Source of the DNA: JAPKYZ01 sp033763835
GTDB lineage: Bacteria; Acidobacteriota; Terriglobia; Bryobacterales; Bryobacteraceae
Assembly: GCA_033763835.1 (NCBI GenBank)
Contig: JANRJS010000032.1
Coordinates: 124,001 to 188,000, forward strand
Direction of reading: 5' to 3'
Length of the DNA stretch: 64,000 nt
A program made the position numbers and the translations under genes. The notes below the pieces were generated by a model, which was not told the DNA's origin, did not search any database, and worked only from the letters and a program-made list of their open reading frames with translations. This document shows positions 61,346 through 64,000 of the stretch, in pieces (the stretch's first letter is position 1; the number at the start of each line of letters is the position of its first letter).

Positions 61346-61784
61346 GGCGGCGTTTGTCCTGGCTAGCCGATCCGCATGGATCGTTGCGACATGGTTCGGT
61401 TGCGGCTACTTTCCCAAAGGCCCCGGCACCGTAGGCGCGTTGGCCGCCGTGGCGCTCGCTTACGCCGGCTTGCCGCCGGGCATCGCCGCCGCCATTCTGT
61501 TTCTCCCCGCCGTGTGGGCCTCCGGCGTCGTCGCGCGCGAGCGCGGGGAGGACCCGCAAATCGTCGTCGTCGACGAAGTGATCGGACAGTGGATCGCTCT
61601 CGCGGCCGCCCCCGCCGGTTGGGAAGGAACGCTCGCCGCCTTTCTGCTATTTCGCTTTTTCGACATCGTCAAGCCGTGGCCGATCCGCCTCTTCGAGCGG
61701 CTTCCCGGCGGTTGGGGCGTGATGATGGACGACGTAGCCGCCGGCGCCGCCGCCGCGCTGCCGCTCGCGTGGTTCAATCGGTAG
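61338..61784 (+). CDS. pgpA: Phosphatidylglycerophosphatase A
   Basis: 148 residues, GTG start inside the yacG 3' end. The PgpA family pattern is clear: WFGCGYFPKGPGTVGALAAV, VVDEVIGQWIAL, FRFFDIVKPWPIR and VMMDDVAAGAAAAL, with about four hydrophobic segments. It dephosphorylates phosphatidylglycerol phosphate to phosphatidylglycerol at the inner membrane. Length is close to the E. coli enzyme (about 170). Confidence 0.94.
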   Translation: MIRAAFVLASRSAWIVATWFGCGYFPKGPGTVGALAAVALAYAGLPPGIAAAILFLPAVWASGVVARERGEDPQIVVVDEVIGQWIALAAAPAGWEGTLAAFLLFRFFDIVKPWPIRLFERLPGGWGVMMDDVAAGAAAALPLAWFNR

Positions 61785-61790
61785 TGAGAG

Positions 61791-62822
61791 ATGTCACTTC
61801 GCAAGCCCGCAGCCGCCGACCGCCCGGAAATCGAGCACGTATCGCCCATCGCCGCCATACCCGGAGGCGAGTTTAAGATCACCGGACGCGGCTTTCAGCG
61901 CGGCCCGCGTCCGCGCGTGTCGATCGGCGAGGCCACGGCTCCGGTGGTGATCGGCAGCGATTCGCTGGTGATCGCGCGCGTGCCCGAGGGCGCTTCGATC
62001 GGCGAACTGGTGGTGGATAGCGGCGAGCGGCCGAGCGAGGCGTGGAGTTGCGAAATCGGCATCCAGATCGCCGACAGCTTGCATCCCGTCGGGAACCCCG
62101 CCGTCGATAAGCGCGGCATTATCTACACGACGTTCAGCGGTTCGCGCGGCCAGAAGACGCCCGTCGCCGTCTACAAAATCGATCTCAACTACAACCTGCG
62201 GCCGTTTGTCTCCGACATTATGAACGCCACAGGACTCGCGTTCGGGCCGGACGGTCTGTTGTACGTGTCGAGCCGCCATGACGGCATCGTGTACCAAGTG
62301 GCGTCCGATGGATCAATGACCGTGTTTTGCGAAGGGATGGGCGTCGCCACCGGGCTCGCCTTCGACGGCGAAGGCAACCTCTATGTCGGCGACCGGAGCG
62401 GCACCATCTTCAAGATCGCGCCCAACCGCCAGATTTTCGTCTTCGCGACGGTGGAACCTTCGATCGCCGCTTACCATCTGGCGTTCGGTCCCGGCGGCGA
62501 TTTGTTTGTCACCGGACCGACCACTTCGAGCTTCGATGCCGTGTATCGCGTAGACCCCGGCGGCCAAGTTTCGACGTACTATCGCGGCCTGGGGCGGCCG
62601 CAAGGCATCGCGTTCGACGACAAGGGCAATCTCTACGCCGCCGCCTCTCTGCAAGGGCGGCGGGGCGTGGTCCGCATCGATCCCGCAAAGAAAGCCGATT
62701 TGTTCCTCTCGGGCCCCGGAATTGTCGGCTTGGCGTTTACTCCGTCGCGCGCGCTGGTCGTTACCACCAATAACGCGGTCTTTCGCGTCGATTGCGGGAT
62801 TCGCGGCACGCTGTTGCCTTAG
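61791..62822 (+). CDS. IPT/TIG plus NHL-like beta-propeller protein
   Basis: 343 residues, no signal peptide. An N-terminal IPT/TIG-type Ig fold (PIAAIPGGEFKITGRGFQ, about 14-75) precedes an NHL/SMP-30-like propeller (about 85-340) with repeats such as ATGLAFGPDGLLYVSSRH and ATGLAFDGEGNLYVGDRS. Gluconolactonase-like folds use such propellers, but the catalytic acidic set cannot be confirmed. Starts 6 bp after pgpA and is followed by cinA, so it belongs to this operon. In-cell location and role are unknown; it might be an intracellular sensor or hydrolase. Confidence 0.75.
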   Translation: MSLRKPAAADRPEIEHVSPIAAIPGGEFKITGRGFQRGPRPRVSIGEATAPVVIGSDSLVIARVPEGASIGELVVDSGERPSEAWSCEIGIQIADSLHPVGNPAVDKRGIIYTTFSGSRGQKTPVAVYKIDLNYNLRPFVSDIMNATGLAFGPDGLLYVSSRHDGIVYQVASDGSMTVFCEGMGVATGLAFDGEGNLYVGDRSGTIFKIAPNRQIFVFATVEPSIAAYHLAFGPGGDLFVTGPTTSSFDAVYRVDPGGQVSTYYRGLGRPQGIAFDDKGNLYAAASLQGRRGVVRIDPAKKADLFLSGPGIVGLAFTPSRALVVTTNNAVFRVDCGIRGTLLP

Positions 62823-62829
62823 GTTTCCG

Positions 62830-64000
62830 ATGCGCAACGCGGCCATCATCGCCGTGGGCAGCGAAATGCTCACGCCCACCCGTCTCGACACGAATTCGCT
62901 CTTTCTCACCGAGCGGCTGAATTCATTGGGCGTCGAAGTGGTGGAGAAACGCGTAATCGGCGACGACCGTACCCGGCTTATGGAAGCGGTTCGGCACGCG
63001 TTGGCCGGAGCGGACATCGCGATCGTCACAGGCGGTTTGGGGCCAACGGAAGACGACGTGACCCGCGACGCGGTGGCGGCGGCGCTCGAGATTGGGCAAT
63101 CGTCGAACGAAGCCGTCGCGCAATGGATCGCCGATCGCTTCGCGCGCATGGGCCGCACGATGGCCGCCAATAATCTGCGGCAAGCGATGGTGCTCGACGG
63201 AGCGGAGATACTCGACAATCCCAATGGCACCGCGCCGGGACAATGGATCGCGAAAGACGGCCGAGTGACGATGCTGCTCCCCGGACCGCCGCGCGAATTG
63301 AAACCGCTGTTCGACGCGGAATGCATGCCGCGCCTTCGCGCGATGCTGCCGCCGATGGCGATCGCCGAAGCGCACTTCAAAGTGGCGGGAATGGGCGAGA
63401 GCGACCTCGATCAACTGATCGCGCCGGTGTATACGAAGTACGAGAATCCGGCGACGACCGTGCTCGCGAAACCTGGCGATCTCGAAGTGATTTTGCGCGC
63501 GCGCGCGGCTACCGCGGAGGAGGCGCGAGCGCTTTGCGAGCCCCCGGCGGCGGCGATCGCGGAACTGCTCGGCGAGCGTGTGTATTCGCGCAACGGTGAA
63601 ACGCTCGAAGCGGCTTTGGGGCGGGCCTTGCTGGCGCGCTCTGAAACGGTAGCCGTCGCCGAAAGCATGACGGGCGGCCTGCTTGGCTCGCGAATGACCG
63701 ACGTGCCCGGAAGTTCGCGCTGGTTCCGCGGAGGCTACGTCGTCTACAACGACGATTTGAAGCGCGCGTTGATCGGCGAGTTTTCGGGCGACGCGGTAAG
63801 CGAGGAAGTCGCCCGGCGGCTCGCGGAATCGGCGCGCGAGCGGGCTGGAGCCACTTGGGCCATCGGCATCACCGGCTACGCGGGACCGGAGGGACAAGTG
63901 GGGCTGGTGTATCTCGCGCTCGCCGGACCCGAAGGCGCGGTGGCCCGCGAAGTGAAACTGATCGGCGACCGGCAGCGGATCCGCCAAATGGCCACGACGG
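62830..64000 (+). CDS. cinA: CinA-family competence/damage-inducible protein, 3' end beyond the window
   Basis: At least 390 residues from the ATG at 62830; no stop before the right edge. The N-terminal MoaB/MogA-like (COG1058) domain has AIIAVGSEMLTPTRLDTNS and VTGGLGPTEDDVTRDAVA with LLPGPPREL. The C-terminal nicotinamide-nucleotide amidohydrolase domain (PncC-type) begins near 275 (VAVAESMTGGLLGSRMTDVP, GGYVVYNDDLK, ITGYAGPEG). Family lengths of about 410-430 imply that 20-40 residues are missing. It salvages NMN and removes damaged pyridine nucleotides. Confidence 0.94.
   Translation, partial: MRNAAIIAVGSEMLTPTRLDTNSLFLTERLNSLGVEVVEKRVIGDDRTRLMEAVRHALAGADIAIVTGGLGPTEDDVTRDAVAAALEIGQSSNEAVAQWIADRFARMGRTMAANNLRQAMVLDGAEILDNPNGTAPGQWIAKDGRVTMLLPGPPRELKPLFDAECMPRLRAMLPPMAIAEAHFKVAGMGESDLDQLIAPVYTKYENPATTVLAKPGDLEVILRARAATAEEARALCEPPAAAIAELLGERVYSRNGETLEAALGRALLARSETVAVAESMTGGLLGSRMTDVPGSSRWFRGGYVVYNDDLKRALIGEFSGDAVSEEVARRLAESARERAGATWAIGITGYAGPEGQVGLVYLALAGPEGAVAREVKLIGDRQRIRQMATT

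Noticed and set aside
1..64000. tRNA, rRNA, CRISPR and riboswitch search by eye
   Set aside because: No CCA-ended cloverleaf, repeat-spacer array or riboswitch core was recognised; a covariance-model search would be needed to be sure.

Overview
The window looks like a chromosomal segment from a high-GC member of the Acidobacteriota, most likely Bryobacterales/Solibacter relatives. The markers are a secreted beta-propeller protein ending in the Solibacter-type C-terminal domain (TIGR03437), a TolB-like/TPR protein with the N-terminal domain common in Solibacter, a PEP-CTERM secreted protein, futalosine-pathway menaquinone genes, and a kdp operon carrying an outer-membrane porin. I see no rRNA, tRNA, CRISPR array or intact insertion sequence. 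The taxonomic call is inference from gene content.

Layout. 0.2-7.0 kb (minus): an RND efflux operon in the order outer-membrane channel, lipoprotein adaptor, 1200-residue pump, TetR regulator. 7.1-8.9 kb (minus): a TolB/TPR protein. 9.0-18.0 kb (plus): a complete K+ uptake operon, leader ORF-kdpF-A-B-C-porin-kdpD-kdpE, behind phased TTTACA-like repeats that look like a KdpE operator. 18.1-20.8 kb: a tandem RidA protein, a DUF5519 protein and a PEP-CTERM phytase-like protein. 20.8-23.4 kb: a more AT-rich accessory island (DUF6236 protein, DUF433/DUF5615 toxin-antitoxin pair). 23.3-33.2 kb: N-acyl-D-amino-acid deacylase, an unrecognised 364-residue protein, a wrecked DUF389 gene preceded by a 36-residue membrane protein, a larA-dipeptidase operon, hicAB with a perfect operator-like palindrome, a VOC protein, an aminotransferase, larB and a DUF192 lipoprotein. 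33.2-36.4 kb: mqnP-mqnE (futalosine menaquinone pathway) and a POTRA protein. 36.5-41.6 kb: a hybrid histidine kinase, then scpA-scpB-rluB and a CoA-binding protein.

41.7-53.7 kb (minus) is a Tad/Flp pilus operon: DUF192 protein, TadD-like TPR lipoprotein, Flp pilin, a polytopic GT-C-like protein, CpaB, secretin CpaC, TadG, two TadE-like pseudopilins, TadZ/CpaE, TadA/CpaF, TadB and TadC. No prepilin peptidase is present in the window. 53.8-59.8 kb (plus): the TIGR03437 beta-propeller protein and a second hybrid kinase with a periplasmic OB-fold-like sensor. 59.8-64.0 kb (plus): rimO-yacG-pgpA, an IPT/NHL-repeat protein and cinA, which runs off the right edge.

Most units are tightly packed, with many 4-base ATGA stop/start overlaps. 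A striking number of first genes have no Shine-Dalgarno sequence and instead begin 5-9 nt after a TANNNT hexamer, which suggests widespread leaderless transcription. The most notable candidates are the phased kdp operator with its tiny leader ORF, this leaderless pattern, the larA-dipeptidase pairing, and the GT-C-like protein embedded in the pilus operon.
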